Source: Longimicrobiales bacterium | Lineage (GTDB): Bacteria > Gemmatimonadota > Gemmatimonadetes > Longimicrobiales > RSA9 | Assembly: GCA_035764935.1 (NCBI GenBank) | Contig: DASTYK010000161.1 | Coordinates: 1-40,541 of the forward strand | DNA length: 40,541 nucleotides | Reading direction: 5' to 3' | Shown: positions 16,194 to 24,533 of the stretch, piece after piece | How positions within the stretch are numbered: position 1 is the first letter of the stretch | How the letters are laid out: each line of letters starts with the position of its first letter | Position numbers and translations under genes: made by a program | Notes under the pieces: generated by a model | What the model was told of the DNA's origin: nothing | The model's input: the letters and a program-made list of their open reading frames with translations, nothing else | Databases searched by the model: none

Positions 16194-17924
16194 TCAGCCG
16201 CGCTTGATCAGCGCGTTCTGAATCTCGATGTACTGATCGACGTTCTGCAGCAGCTGCTGACGCTGCTGTGCCTGCTCGGTGTAGCCACCGGCCTGCTCGA
16301 GCCAGCGCTTGGCCTCCTGGAAGACCGGGAGCGACGCGCGGGCGGATGCAACCGTGCTCGGCTTCTGCATCTCCAGCGCCTTCTGGAACAGCGCGTAACC
16401 GTGGAAGAAGTTGATCATCCCGGTCGTTGCCGACGACGTCGCGAACTCGCGTGCAACGTTGTAGTACGAGATCGCCGTGTCGAAGCGCTTGTTCTTGTGG
16501 TGGTTGTTGTAACCCTGCGCGAAGATCGGACGCGCCAGGTCATCACCACTCGCAACCTCACCGTTCTGCAGCGCCTTCCGGAACGCGGCCTGTGCTGCGC
16601 TCAGGTTGCCGTCCTCGAGCTGCCAGGAGCCGAGCCGCGCGTTGACCGCGTACTGCGGATCGATCTGTGTGACGCGGTTCAGCGTGCGCAGTGCCTCGTC
16701 CGTGCGATCGGCGGCGGCGAGGGCGTCGGCGTACGCCGACAGCAGCGCGGCATCGTTCGGCACGCGCTGGATCGCGCGCTCACCGAATGCGACCGCCTCG
16801 TCGTTCCGCTCGAGCAGACGGTACGCGACGAGCATGTTCGTCATCATCGTGACGTCCGGCGTGTCCGTCTGCATCTCGAAGGCGCGGTTGTAGTAGCCCA
16901 GCGCCTTCTCCAGCAGGCCCTGCACGTCCGGCGAGACGTCGCCCTGAGGCGAGTTCTCGATGACCTCACGCGCCGACGCCAGCGCAAAGTGGCCGGCGTA
17001 CTGCAGCGTCGTGACGTCAGCGTCCGCAGTCGAGGTGGCTCCGCCCTCCTCGACCAGCATCAGCGCACCGCGCGGATCGCCGGCCGCGGCGATGTCGGCC
17101 GCGATCTTGAGGCGGACCGCCTGGTCACCCGGGTTCAGCTCCAGGTACTGGTGCAGGTACTGCTGCGACTTCTCCTGCTGGCCAAGGCGCGCCGCGACCA
17201 CGCCCGCCGCCAGGATCGCGTCCTGGTGCACCGGGTTGATCTCGATCGCCTTCTCGAACGTCGCGAGCGCAACGTCGTCCTGGCCCGCGTTCATGTACGC
17301 GCTCGCCAGGTTGTACTGGTTCGACGCCGAGTTCGGGTTCGCCTCGACGACCTTGCCGCACTGCTCGATGGCGGCATCCCACGCCTGGCGCTGCAGCTCG
17401 TCGTTGCAGAACACCGCGAGACGGAGCTGCCCGAGGTACTGCTCGAACGCGCCGGCGATCTGCGCCGCCGCCTGCTTCGCCTGCGTCGCCGCAAACGGTG
17501 CGACCTCGAACTCCTCGCCCGTGGTCGGAACCACGAACCTGGTCGCCACCTGCCGGTTGTCGCCCGACTCGCTGTACTCACCGCACATCACGAGCTCGGC
17601 CCCGATCTGGACGGCCAGCTGGCGCGCCTTGATGCAGTCGCGGATGTCCTCTTCCTTCAGGCCGAACTTCTTCAGCGCGTCCTTGAGGACCTTCTCCTCG
17701 ACCGGCGCGTGCGTCGCAAACTCGTCCAGTGCCTTGCGGACTTCCTTGCCGACGTCCTTGCCGAAATTGTCCTTGGCGCCCGCCTGGGGAGCCAGCGCAG
17801 GGACAAGGACGCGGTATCGTCCGCCGTCCTGCGCCTCGGCCGGCGCTGCAGTGACTGCAGCAGCAGCGACAGCCGCAACAAAGGCGAGCGGCGCCAGCCG
17901 ACGATGGTTGCGTGCACGATCCAT
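16194..17924 (-). CDS. Secreted/periplasmic TPR-repeat protein
   Basis: A 576-residue protein with a Sec signal peptide (basic MDRARNHRR, Ala-rich core, likely cleavage after AEA at about 31) and many tetratricopeptide-like helices (for example NPNSASNQYNLASAYMNAGQ, NPVHQDAILAAGVVAARLGQ). TPR arrays mediate protein contacts; no catalytic motif was seen. The first 150 residues (RYRVLVPALAP..., CIKARQLAVQIGAELVMCGEY) look like a separate domain resembling a TolB-N/curli-type nucleating fold, but I cannot name it. I choose ATG 17924 because GGAG lies nine bases upstream; the ATG at 17939 lacks a ribosome site. Function unknown. Confidence 0.8.
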   Translation of the reverse strand: MDRARNHRRLAPLAFVAAVAAAAVTAAPAEAQDGGRYRVLVPALAPQAGAKDNFGKDVGKEVRKALDEFATHAPVEEKVLKDALKKFGLKEEDIRDCIKARQLAVQIGAELVMCGEYSESGDNRQVATRFVVPTTGEEFEVAPFAATQAKQAAAQIAGAFEQYLGQLRLAVFCNDELQRQAWDAAIEQCGKVVEANPNSASNQYNLASAYMNAGQDDVALATFEKAIEINPVHQDAILAAGVVAARLGQQEKSQQYLHQYLELNPGDQAVRLKIAADIAAAGDPRGALMLVEEGGATSTADADVTTLQYAGHFALASAREVIENSPQGDVSPDVQGLLEKALGYYNRAFEMQTDTPDVTMMTNMLVAYRLLERNDEAVAFGERAIQRVPNDAALLSAYADALAAADRTDEALRTLNRVTQIDPQYAVNARLGSWQLEDGNLSAAQAAFRKALQNGEVASGDDLARPIFAQGYNNHHKNKRFDTAISYYNVAREFATSSATTGMINFFHGYALFQKALEMQKPSTVASARASLPVFQEAKRWLEQAGGYTEQAQQRQQLLQNVDQYIEIQNALIKRG

Positions 17925-18277
17925 TAGCAGGGTCTCCATTGGGGATATGGACACATGAGGCGACCGACCGGGTCGCCGACAACACTCTAACCCCTTGTAT
18001 CACAAAAGGTTCGCCGGTTTCACGCCCTTCCCCGGCGGCTCCGGCGCACGGCTGGTCCCTACACTGTTCGGCAGAGGCCGGCCATTCTATGTACAGTCGC
18101 GCTCGTGTCGCAAGGAGCGGACCTGATCATGCTGGATTCTGAGCGACCGGGGGGTTGGCATGCGTCCGGTCGTTGTGCTGGTTTGGTTACACAGTGGGAC
18201 GGGGCGGGTTCCGCCTGGGACGGACGGTCCGGAACATCGCTTGCACCGGAGCGGGCCGAACGGTCAGGAGGGGGAGC
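17925..18277. other. Divergent intergenic region (353 bp)
   Basis: No gene is supported. It separates the minus-strand TPR gene from the plus-strand gene at 18278. The only clear structure is the inverted repeat at 17959-17977. Less GC-rich patches near 17995-18010 and 18085-18100 may hold promoters, but no -35/-10 pair with good spacing was found. A reading frame from about 18105 or 18130 overlaps the next gene and looks like noise. Confidence 0.5.
17959..17977. repeat. Inverted repeat in the leader of the TPR gene
   Basis: GGCGACC (17959-17965), five bases, GGTCGCC (17971-17977). It lies 34 bp before the chosen start of the TPR gene. It could be a leader hairpin or an operator; evidence is only the symmetry. 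Confidence 0.4.
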
Positions 18278-18703
18278 ATGGACCAGCGGGAGCGGGCGGC
18301 GCGGTTTCGCGCCGAGGTTGTGGAAGCGGCGCACGCTTCAGGTGTGGCGCGCAGGCACGAGGAGCTGATCGAGCGCGCGACGTCGGATGGCCGGTTGTCG
18401 ATCGAGGACGCCGAGCAGGCATACACCCTGGCTGAGCAGGAATCCCTGGAGCCGGGGTACGCCCTGGCTCTGGTTCGCTCGGGTTACCTCGTGCGCGAGC
18501 TGGTGCCGCCGGACCCGCCGGAGGAGGCGATGCAGCAGGACGCGCCGGGATGGATCCGCCCCGCGGAATCGGACGAGCTCGTGGAGGAGCGCAGGCTGCG
18601 CTCGAGCCTTCGCCGCCTGCGCCACATGCTGGAGCGCTGCGCCACGCCCGCCGAGGCCGCCGATTCCTACCTGGCCGAGCCGGATGTCGCGGCGGATGAC
18701 TGA
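18278..18703 (+). CDS. Hypothetical protein, acidic and helical
   Basis: Not recognised. A 141-residue soluble protein with no membrane segment or signal peptide, rich in Glu, Arg and Ala and mostly helical. It contains a segment SDGRLSIEDAEQAYTLAEQE (about 33-52) and an Arg-rich helix (about 101-117). The ATG at 18278 is preceded by GGAGGGGGAG, an excellent ribosome site, which fixes this start over longer frames. It converges with the small membrane protein gene ending at 18710. No function can be proposed. Confidence 0.72.
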   Translation: MDQRERAARFRAEVVEAAHASGVARRHEELIERATSDGRLSIEDAEQAYTLAEQESLEPGYALALVRSGYLVRELVPPDPPEEAMQQDAPGWIRPAESDELVEERRLRSSLRRLRHMLERCATPAEAADSYLAEPDVAADD

Positions 18704-18709
18704 GCCGGT

Positions 18710-19030
18710 CTAGCGCCGGAGGTAGCTCGGCTGCCGTTCGTCCCAGGGGAGCTGTTCCGCGTGGGGCACGGCGAGCCCGTCGCCCTGCATGCGACGGCTG
18801 GCGCCGACCAGCCGCTCTGTGAACTCCGCCCGTTCCTCCACCAGGTTCAGTCTTTTCGAGAGGTGGTCGATCTCGGCCTGCAGGCGCGCGACCTCGTTCT
18901 GGTCCGCGCGATTGGCCTGCCTGTCGCGCGCGACCTGCTCGATGACCAGTCCGATCTTCTTCGTGAGCGGCCTCAGGATCAGGACCGCCGCGATGCACAG
19001 AAACATGATGATCGGAATCAGCTCTTCCAT
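18710..19030 (-). CDS. Small membrane-anchored coiled-coil protein
   Basis: Not recognised by family. The 106-residue protein has one N-terminal membrane helix (about 4-21, IPIIMFLCIAAVLILRPL), then a charged heptad-like helix (about 28-75, with EVARLQAEIDHLSKRLNLVEERAEF), and a polar tail. The layout resembles phage-shock or envelope-associated small proteins, but that is only topology. ATG at 19030 has GGGGAG seven bases upstream. It is divergent from the reductase gene at 19199. Confidence 0.72.
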   Translation of the reverse strand: MEELIPIIMFLCIAAVLILRPLTKKIGLVIEQVARDRQANRADQNEVARLQAEIDHLSKRLNLVEERAEFTERLVGASRRMQGDGLAVPHAEQLPWDERQPSYLRR

Positions 19031-19198
19031 GGTTTGGCTCCCCGTGACCTGGCGCGTGATGACCGGTGATCTACGGTCGGCCGTGTACCCGGGTTTCGCG
19101 GGCGGAGTCCGGGGGCCGTCATGCGGGGCGACGCCTGCACGCTTGCCCTGCCTCCCTCGCGCCGCGCATTCTCCGGGTCCACCGGCGAGGGGAACGGG

Positions 19199-20041
19199 AT
19201 GCTTGCAGCGGGCACACTCGAGGGGAAGCGGATTCTCGTAACAGGCGGCGGTTCGGGGCTCGGGCTCGCGATGACCGAACGCTTCCTCCAGCTGGGAGCG
19301 CGCGTGGCGATCACGTCGCGTTCGGAGGAGCGGCTTCAGTCCGCGCTGGCGCAGCTCGATGCCGGTGACGCGTGCATCGCGGGCCCGGCAGACGTGCGGG
19401 ACCCGGATGCGGTCAACGCGGCGGTGGAGAGTGTCGTCCGGCGGCTGGGCGGCATCGACGTGCTGGTCAACAACGCCGCGGGCAACTTCCTCGCACCCAC
19501 CGAAGAGCTTTCACCGAATGGCTTCGACGCGGTCGTGCGCACCGTGCTGCACGGCACCTTCCACGCGACGTCGGCCGTCGGCCGGCACATGATCGCGACC
19601 GGCAACGGTGGCGTCATCCTGAGCATCGTCACGACATACGCATGGACCGGCTCCGCCTTCGTCGTGCCGTCTGCGGCGTCCAAGGCAGGTGTGCTCGCGA
19701 TGATGCGTTCGCTCGCAGTGGAGTGGGCGGAGTACGGCATCCGGACCGCCGCGATCGCGCCCGGTCCCTTCCCCACTGAAGGCGCGTTCTCGCGCCTGGT
19801 ACCAACGGCCGACGCAGAGGACCTGATGCGACGTCGCATTCCGCTGAAGCGATTCGGTCGTCCGGCAGAGCTGGCAGAGCTCGCCGCATTTCTGATCAGC
19901 GATTCGGCCGCGTTCATCACGGGCGAGTGCGTGACGATCGACGGCGGCGAATGGATCGGCAGTGGTGGGGAGTTCAACATGCTGACGCAGATGCCGCGCG
20001 AGCGCATCAAGGAGATGATGCGCTCGCTGCGGCCCAGGTGA
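19199..20041 (+). CDS. DECR1-like 2,4-dienoyl-CoA reductase (SDR family)
   Basis: NADPH-dependent reductase predicted to act on 2,4-dienoyl-CoA esters during beta-oxidation of polyunsaturated fatty acids. The 280-residue SDR has TGGGSGLG (15-22) and NNAAG (91-95). The canonical YxxxK tyrosine is replaced by Ser (SAASK), but a Tyr at 147 lies exactly 15 residues before Lys162. This matches the active-site layout of mitochondrial DECR1, as do TGSAFVVPSAASKAG, GPFPTEGAFSRL and a C-terminal GGEFN. ATG 19199 has GAGGGGAA upstream. It ends one base before the convergent peptidase gene. Unrelated to the flavoenzyme FadH of E. coli. Confidence 0.88.
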   Translation: MLAAGTLEGKRILVTGGGSGLGLAMTERFLQLGARVAITSRSEERLQSALAQLDAGDACIAGPADVRDPDAVNAAVESVVRRLGGIDVLVNNAAGNFLAPTEELSPNGFDAVVRTVLHGTFHATSAVGRHMIATGNGGVILSIVTTYAWTGSAFVVPSAASKAGVLAMMRSLAVEWAEYGIRTAAIAPGPFPTEGAFSRLVPTADAEDLMRRRIPLKRFGRPAELAELAAFLISDSAAFITGECVTIDGGEWIGSGGEFNMLTQMPRERIKEMMRSLRPR

Positions 20042-20042
20042 G

Positions 20043-21818
20043 CTACTTGCTGCCCGTCAGCTCGAACGCTGCGCGGTTGTTCTCGACCTGTATGTCGAGC
20101 AGCACATTGGCAGGATCGAGCACGGCTTCCTGCGGCGCCTCATCCAGACGGAACGTCACGACCTGCCGCGTGTCGCGACTGTCCAGCGTGCGCCTCTCAC
20201 CATTCACCTGCAGCTCGACGGGCATCCATGCTTCGCCCTCGCGCACGACCTCGACGCTCGCCACCCACGTGCCTCCGTCCTGTTGTGCGCGCGCACTCGT
20301 AATGCGGTAGTCCAGCGTCGCCGTCGTATGGATCCACTGGTCGAAGAACCAGTCCAGGTCAGCGCCCGCCGCAGTCTCGAACGCCACACGCAGGTCCTCT
20401 TCCGTGACGTGCTGCAGCGCCTTCTCCTCGTAGAACAGTCGCAGGGCCCGGCGGAACGTGTCTTCTCCCAGGTACTCCCGAAGCATGCGGAAGACGAGCG
20501 ACGGCTTGGTGTAGGTCATCGCGCTGTACGTGCGCGGGTCCCGGAACTCCGCCGACTCCAGTGCGATCGGCTGCGTCTGCCCGGCGCGCTCCATGCGCCG
20601 GATCCCCTCGAGCGAGTTGGCCCACATGTCCGCCGGTGCGCCCTGCTCCTCGAAGTACCAGTTGGTCAGGAAGGAGTCGAAGCCCTCGTCGAGCCAGCCC
20701 TCCCTCCACTCGTTGTTTCCGAAGATGCCGTGCACCCACTGGTGCCCGATTTCGTGCACGATCAGGCCCTCACTGGCCGACCCGTCCATGATCATCATCG
20801 GGAACTCGGTGCCGCCGGGCTCGATGCGGTGCACGTTGGTGATCTGCGGCCACGGGTAGGGACCGAAGACGTCGCTGAAGAACGCGATCGCGTTCTTCGT
20901 GCGCTCCACCGCAACGCCGTCGTCCCACGCAGTGTCGCCCGGCTGATAGAGCACGTGCACAGCAACGTCGCCGATGCGCCCGCCCTCGTAGATGTAGTCC
21001 GGGTTCGTGCTCCACGCGAAATGGTGAACATCCTCCGCGAGCCAGCGGACGCGCTTGCGCCCCTCCGCAGTTGCGTCGTCCAGGAGGCCGAGCGGCTGCG
21101 CAGCGGGCGCATCGTACGCATCGCGCCTGAGCCAGGGCTCAGGGCCCGTTGCCCGTGCCGCCGCCCAGCCGGGATCGCCCTCGACCGGGATGCCGGTCGC
21201 GCCGATCACCTGGTCCGCCGCGACGTCCAGCGTCACGTCGAAGGTTCCGTACTCACCGTAGAACTCGCCCTGCGGCAGCAGCGGCCGCGTTGCCCATCCG
21301 GTGTGGTCGTAGACCGCGATGCGCGGGTACCACTGGGCGAAGTCGTGATGGCGGTCCCGCCGCCCCTGGCGGCGCGGCAGCGTCGCCAGCCGGGTCTGCC
21401 AGTCGATCATCACCGTCGCGCTCGCGCCGGGCGCCAGCGGCTCCGGCAGCGCGATCGCAACGACGGTCGAATCCGGTGCGCCCCGATACTGTGGCTGCAC
21501 CGTGCGCTCACCCACCCGGACGGCGGTGATCCGCTCGAAGGCGTGATCCTCGGACCCCAGGTCCTGGAAACGCCGCTCGCCGTACTCGAGCTCACGGCGC
21601 GCCCAGGCGCTGTTCGGCCGGAACGCGTTCAGCTCGAGGTGGAAGTACAGCGAATCGAGCGTGTCGGACGAGTTGTTCGTGTAGTCGAGCCTGGCTCGCG
21701 CGGTGAGCACGTCCGTGCTCTCGTCGAGCGTGGCCTCGATCCGGTACGCGATGTCCTGCTGGAAATACGTCGTATCCGCGGGCGCGGCGAACAGCAGTGC
21801 GAGCAGCGCAATCTTCAT
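20043..21818 (-). CDS. M1-family zinc metallopeptidase, exported
   Basis: Predicted zinc aminopeptidase of the M1 (gluzincin) family. The 591-residue protein has an N-terminal beta domain, the substrate motif GGTEFP (335-340, the equivalent of GAMEN), the zinc site HEIGHQ (355-360) and the third ligand Glu378 in WLDEGF, giving HExxH-x18-E. It ends with a beta domain. A short hydrophobic N-terminus (KIALLALLFAAPA) suggests export. I choose ATG 21818 (AGGTGG five bases upstream); a GTG nine bases further up is possible. Substrate unknown. It is 13 bp downstream of the small membrane protein gene and likely co-transcribed. Confidence 0.92.
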   Translation of the reverse strand: MKIALLALLFAAPADTTYFQQDIAYRIEATLDESTDVLTARARLDYTNNSSDTLDSLYFHLELNAFRPNSAWARRELEYGERRFQDLGSEDHAFERITAVRVGERTVQPQYRGAPDSTVVAIALPEPLAPGASATVMIDWQTRLATLPRRQGRRDRHHDFAQWYPRIAVYDHTGWATRPLLPQGEFYGEYGTFDVTLDVAADQVIGATGIPVEGDPGWAAARATGPEPWLRRDAYDAPAAQPLGLLDDATAEGRKRVRWLAEDVHHFAWSTNPDYIYEGGRIGDVAVHVLYQPGDTAWDDGVAVERTKNAIAFFSDVFGPYPWPQITNVHRIEPGGTEFPMMIMDGSASEGLIVHEIGHQWVHGIFGNNEWREGWLDEGFDSFLTNWYFEEQGAPADMWANSLEGIRRMERAGQTQPIALESAEFRDPRTYSAMTYTKPSLVFRMLREYLGEDTFRRALRLFYEEKALQHVTEEDLRVAFETAAGADLDWFFDQWIHTTATLDYRITSARAQQDGGTWVASVEVVREGEAWMPVELQVNGERRTLDSRDTRQVVTFRLDEAPQEAVLDPANVLLDIQVENNRAAFELTGSK

Positions 21819-21831
21819 TGGCTCCACCTGG

Positions 21832-22185
21832 TTAGATCACGTACAGCACTGCAGTCACCGCTGCAGCACTGATCAGTGCGGATGCATGGACGACCGCTGC
21901 CTGGCGACGTACCCGGTAGCGCTCCATGGCATCCTCGATGTCCTCGACGCCGCCGCCCATGTCGCGCTGACCGCGCGCGGCGAGTCGCACGCAGGTCCGC
22001 TCCCGCACCTGCAGCAGCCCGTATGTCGCGGCCAGCAGCGGAGCAAACGCGAGCAGCCGCACGGCGCGCGGCAGGGCGAAATGCGACTGCGTCCAGACCA
22101 GCGCCAGCGCGATCGCGCCGCCGGCAATACCGAGCAGCAGGCGTCGGCGCAGGGCCGTACCGCCGATGTTGGCGACTCGTTCCAT
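21832..22185 (-). CDS. Hypothetical membrane protein, three membrane helices
   Basis: Not recognised. A 117-residue protein with hydrophobic segments at about 14-31, 41-59 and 101-117, and a charged loop between the last two (RERTCVRLAARGQRDMGGGVEDIEDAMERY). The ATG at 22185 has GGAG ten bases upstream; upstream in-frame sequence is Arg-rich noise. It precedes the M1 peptidase by 13 bp and is divergent from the GntR regulator. Confidence 0.72.
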   Translation of the reverse strand: MERVANIGGTALRRRLLLGIAGGAIALALVWTQSHFALPRAVRLLAFAPLLAATYGLLQVRERTCVRLAARGQRDMGGGVEDIEDAMERYRVRRQAAVVHASALISAAAVTAVLYVI

Positions 22186-22326
22186 GTGCGGCTTTCTCCG
22201 GCAGCATCGTGGCGCGGTGCTCCCGTGCGCGCAAGTGCGTGCCGAGCGGCCCTTGATGCCCCTTGGAGCCCGAGCCCGGCCGCGCCCGGTCCCCCTGCCG
22301 ACTCCGCCGATACGCAATGCCCGCCA

Positions 22327-22355
22327 TTGACGCGCGCAAGGGAAGAACCTACTTG
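22327..22355 (+). promoter_or_regulatory. Weak promoter candidate for the GntR-Rieske unit
   Basis: TTGACG (22327-22332), a 17-bp spacer, then TACTTG (22350-22355). The -35 is good, the -10 poor. It lies upstream of the palindrome at 22400-22417. Low confidence. Confidence 0.3.
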
Positions 22356-22399
22356 TAGCGTACCCGCCGGATATTCCAGGACCGACACTGACGAGGCCA

Positions 22400-22417
22400 C
22401 GGATCGAGCTCGATCCG
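22400..22417. promoter_or_regulatory. Perfect 18-bp palindrome, candidate GntR operator
   Basis: CGGATCGAGCTCGATCCG at 22400-22417 is exactly self-complementary and lies 27 bp before the regulator's start codon. FCD-type GntR regulators bind palindromes and often control their own unit, so this is a natural operator candidate. The binding itself is inferred. Confidence 0.6.
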
Positions 22418-22444
22418 CCGGCACCCTTTCACACGACGAATGCC

Positions 22445-23125
22445 GTGACCGAGCCCTGGCCGATCATCCGCTCCAAGACGCTGTCCGACCACGTGTACCA
22501 CGTGCTCCGCGCGCGCATCGGCCGCGGTCTGTACGACGCGGGTCAATTCATTCGGGAGCAGGAGATCAGCGAGGCGCTGGGGGTGAGTCGCACGCCGGTG
22601 CGCGAGGCGCTGGCGCGGCTGGCCAGCGAGGGGCTCCTCGAACGGATCCCGCACCGCGGCTTCCGGGTTTCCGTCGAGCCACTGGTGGATGCGCTGGAGC
22701 TCTATCCGATCGTCGGGTCTCTCGACCTGCTGGCCGGCAAGCTCGCCTTCCCCAACCTCACGGATGCCGACTTCGCGGAGCTGGAGCGAATCAACGCTGA
22801 GCTTGCGAGCGTCATCCGGGCCGGTGACACGGCGCGCGCGGTCGAGCTGAACTATGCGTTCCATCGGCACATCTCCGAGCGCAGCGGCAACAGTCGGCTG
22901 GCGGCCATGCTGGACGATCTGCGTACCCGCATCCTCCCGTGGGAGATGTGGTACTTCGAGAATGTCGAGGACCCGGAGCACCAGTCGGTGGACGAGCACG
23001 CGGAGATTCTCGCCGCGGTCCGTGCCGGCGACTTCGATCGCGCAGCCTCGATCTTCGAGTCCAACATGTTCTGGACGTATCGCGTGCTGCTCGCTTCACC
23101 GGAAGCGATGAACGGACATGCCTGA
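22445..23125 (+). CDS. GntR-family transcriptional regulator, FCD type
   Basis: The 226-residue protein has an N-terminal winged helix (about 12-78; IREQEISEALGVSRTPVREALARLASEGLLERI is the GntR signature region) and a C-terminal all-helical FCD ligand domain (about 85-215; motifs NYAFHRHI and DEHAEILAAVRAGD supply the usual metal/ligand His residues). Such regulators respond to small organic acids or related metabolites. The start is GTG at 22445. Its last 8 bases overlap the Rieske oxygenase gene, so it probably controls that enzyme, with the ligand related to the enzyme's substrate or product. An 18-bp palindrome sits just upstream. Confidence 0.92.
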   Translation: MTEPWPIIRSKTLSDHVYHVLRARIGRGLYDAGQFIREQEISEALGVSRTPVREALARLASEGLLERIPHRGFRVSVEPLVDALELYPIVGSLDLLAGKLAFPNLTDADFAELERINAELASVIRAGDTARAVELNYAFHRHISERSGNSRLAAMLDDLRTRILPWEMWYFENVEDPEHQSVDEHAEILAAVRAGDFDRAASIFESNMFWTYRVLLASPEAMNGHA

Positions 23126-24221
23126 GAACGGCTTCACCGTTGACCCGGACATCCGCCGTGCCGCAACCCTGCCGTCGGCACTGTACCATGATCCCGAATG
23201 GTACCGGCTGCAGCAGGAGCGCATCTTTGCGCGTTCCTGGCAGTGGGTCGGCACGCGCGCACAGCTTCGAACGCCCGGTCGCACGGTTCCGTTCACGCTG
23301 CTCGACGGCTGCCTCGACGAGCCACTGGTGCTGACACACGACGATGACGGTGTGCTGCACTGCCTGTCCAACGTGTGCACGCACCGCGGGGCCCTCGTCG
23401 TGGAAGGCGCGGGACATCAGCGCTCTCTGCGCTGCCGCTATCACGGGCGCCGCTTCACGCTGGGCGGGCGATGCACGTTCATGCCGGAGTTCGAGAACGT
23501 CGAGGGATTCCCCTCCGCCGCCGACGACCTGCCGGAGCTGCCACTCGGGGAGCTGGGCCCGTTTCTGTTCAGCGGCATCGACCCGATGATGCCGTTCGCC
23601 GACTGGATCGAACCGCTGCGCCCGCGCATCGAGTGGATGCCGTTCGACGAGTTCGTGGAGGACCCATCGAGTGCGCGCGACTACCTGATCCGCGCACACT
23701 GGGCGCTGTACGTCGACAACTATCTCGAGGAGTTCCACATCCCGTTCGTGCACGCGTCGCTCGCGGAAACGATCGACTACGCAACGTACGCGACAGAGAC
23801 ATATGCGTGGGCATCGCTGCAGCTGGCACTGGCGAACGAGGGGGAGCACGCGTTCGAGCTGCCGGCGGGACATCCCGATCACGGCAGGCGTGTCGCAGCG
23901 TTCTATTACTGGCTGTTCCCCAACCTGATGCTCAACTTCTACCCCTGGGGCATCTCGCTGAACCTCGTTACACCGCTCGGACCGGATCGCACGCGTGTCT
24001 CGTTCCGCTCATGGGTGTGGGACGCATCAAAGCGGGAGCAGGGCGCCGGCGCGGGACTGCACCGGGTCGAGATGGAGGACGAGGAAGTCGTCGAATCCGT
24101 GCAGCGCGGCGTGCGCTCCCGCCTCTACGACCGGGGCCGCTACTCCGCGCGTCGCGAGATCGGCACGCACCATTTCCACACACTGCTCGCGCGGACGCTG
24201 CAGCAGGCGCAGGGCACCTGA
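23118..24221 (+). CDS. Rieske non-heme iron oxygenase, alpha subunit
   Basis: Predicted ring-hydroxylating or quaternary-amine-type oxygenase. The 367-residue protein has a Rieske [2Fe-2S] site, CTH (87-89) and CRYH (106-109), and a mononuclear iron site in VDNYLEEFHIPFVH (199-212; His207 and His212), with an acidic third ligand probably in EDEE (about 320-323). The C-terminus (VQRGVRSRLY...GRYS...REIGTHHFH) is typical of the family. No reductase, ferredoxin or beta subunit is nearby, so electron partners lie elsewhere. The ATG overlaps the GntR gene by 8 bases. The substrate cannot be predicted from sequence. Confidence 0.9.
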   Translation: MPENGFTVDPDIRRAATLPSALYHDPEWYRLQQERIFARSWQWVGTRAQLRTPGRTVPFTLLDGCLDEPLVLTHDDDGVLHCLSNVCTHRGALVVEGAGHQRSLRCRYHGRRFTLGGRCTFMPEFENVEGFPSAADDLPELPLGELGPFLFSGIDPMMPFADWIEPLRPRIEWMPFDEFVEDPSSARDYLIRAHWALYVDNYLEEFHIPFVHASLAETIDYATYATETYAWASLQLALANEGEHAFELPAGHPDHGRRVAAFYYWLFPNLMLNFYPWGISLNLVTPLGPDRTRVSFRSWVWDASKREQGAGAGLHRVEMEDEEVVESVQRGVRSRLYDRGRYSARREIGTHHFHTLLARTLQQAQGT

Positions 24222-24533
24222 AGCGCGCGCGGCGACTGCGACGGTCACAGGCCGGGGGAACATCGCCTGCCGTGCCCCAAATGGCGGCCGCATCGTTTTC
24301 TGGGAAATGCGCGCTGAGGGATTCGAACCCCCGACCCCCTCGTTGTAAGCGAGGTGCTCTGGACCAGCTGAGCTAAGCGCGCGTCCGGATAAGCTCGCGC
24401 AGCCGGGGCCGCAAGGCAACCGCCCGGACCCTGCTGCGCGAACGTCTTGCCGCGCCGCTGCATTCCCGGCAGAATCCCGCCCCTGAGGCGGCGTCTCGCA
24501 TGGCGCCGCGAGTCCCACCCGAGCGTCCGCGGG
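24222..24533. other. Intergenic region around the tRNA gene
   Basis: Apart from the tRNA-Val gene at 24308-24382, no gene is supported. 24222-24307 lies 3' of the tRNA and after the Rieske gene stop, with no clear hairpin plus T-run. 24383-24533 must hold the tRNA promoter (minus) and the permease promoter (plus), but none could be read with confidence. Confidence 0.5.
24308..24382 (-). tRNA. tRNA-Val (anticodon UAC)
   Basis: A 75-nt cloverleaf on the minus strand: acceptor stem GCGCGCT/AGCGCGC, D arm GCTC/GAGC, anticodon stem CCTCG/CGAGG with loop CTTACAA (anticodon TAC, U33 present), five-base variable loop, T arm GGGGG/CCCTC with TTCGAAT, and discriminator A. The 3' CCA is not encoded; it must be added after transcription. 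No intron and no neighbouring tRNA. Confidence 0.96.

Noticed and set aside
18105-18368. Alternative frame upstream of the 18278 gene
   Set aside because: It overlaps the 18278 gene, which has a much stronger ribosome site, and the product is Gly/Arg noise.
19199-20041. Reductase as an inactive SDR because the YxxxK tyrosine is Ser
   Set aside because: The DECR1 arrangement uses a Tyr placed 15 residues before the Lys; that Tyr is present here, so the enzyme is probably active.
24383-24420. TTGCGG, 17 bp, TATCCG as the tRNA promoter
   Set aside because: The -10 would end only three bases before the mature tRNA 5' end, leaving no room for a start site and leader.
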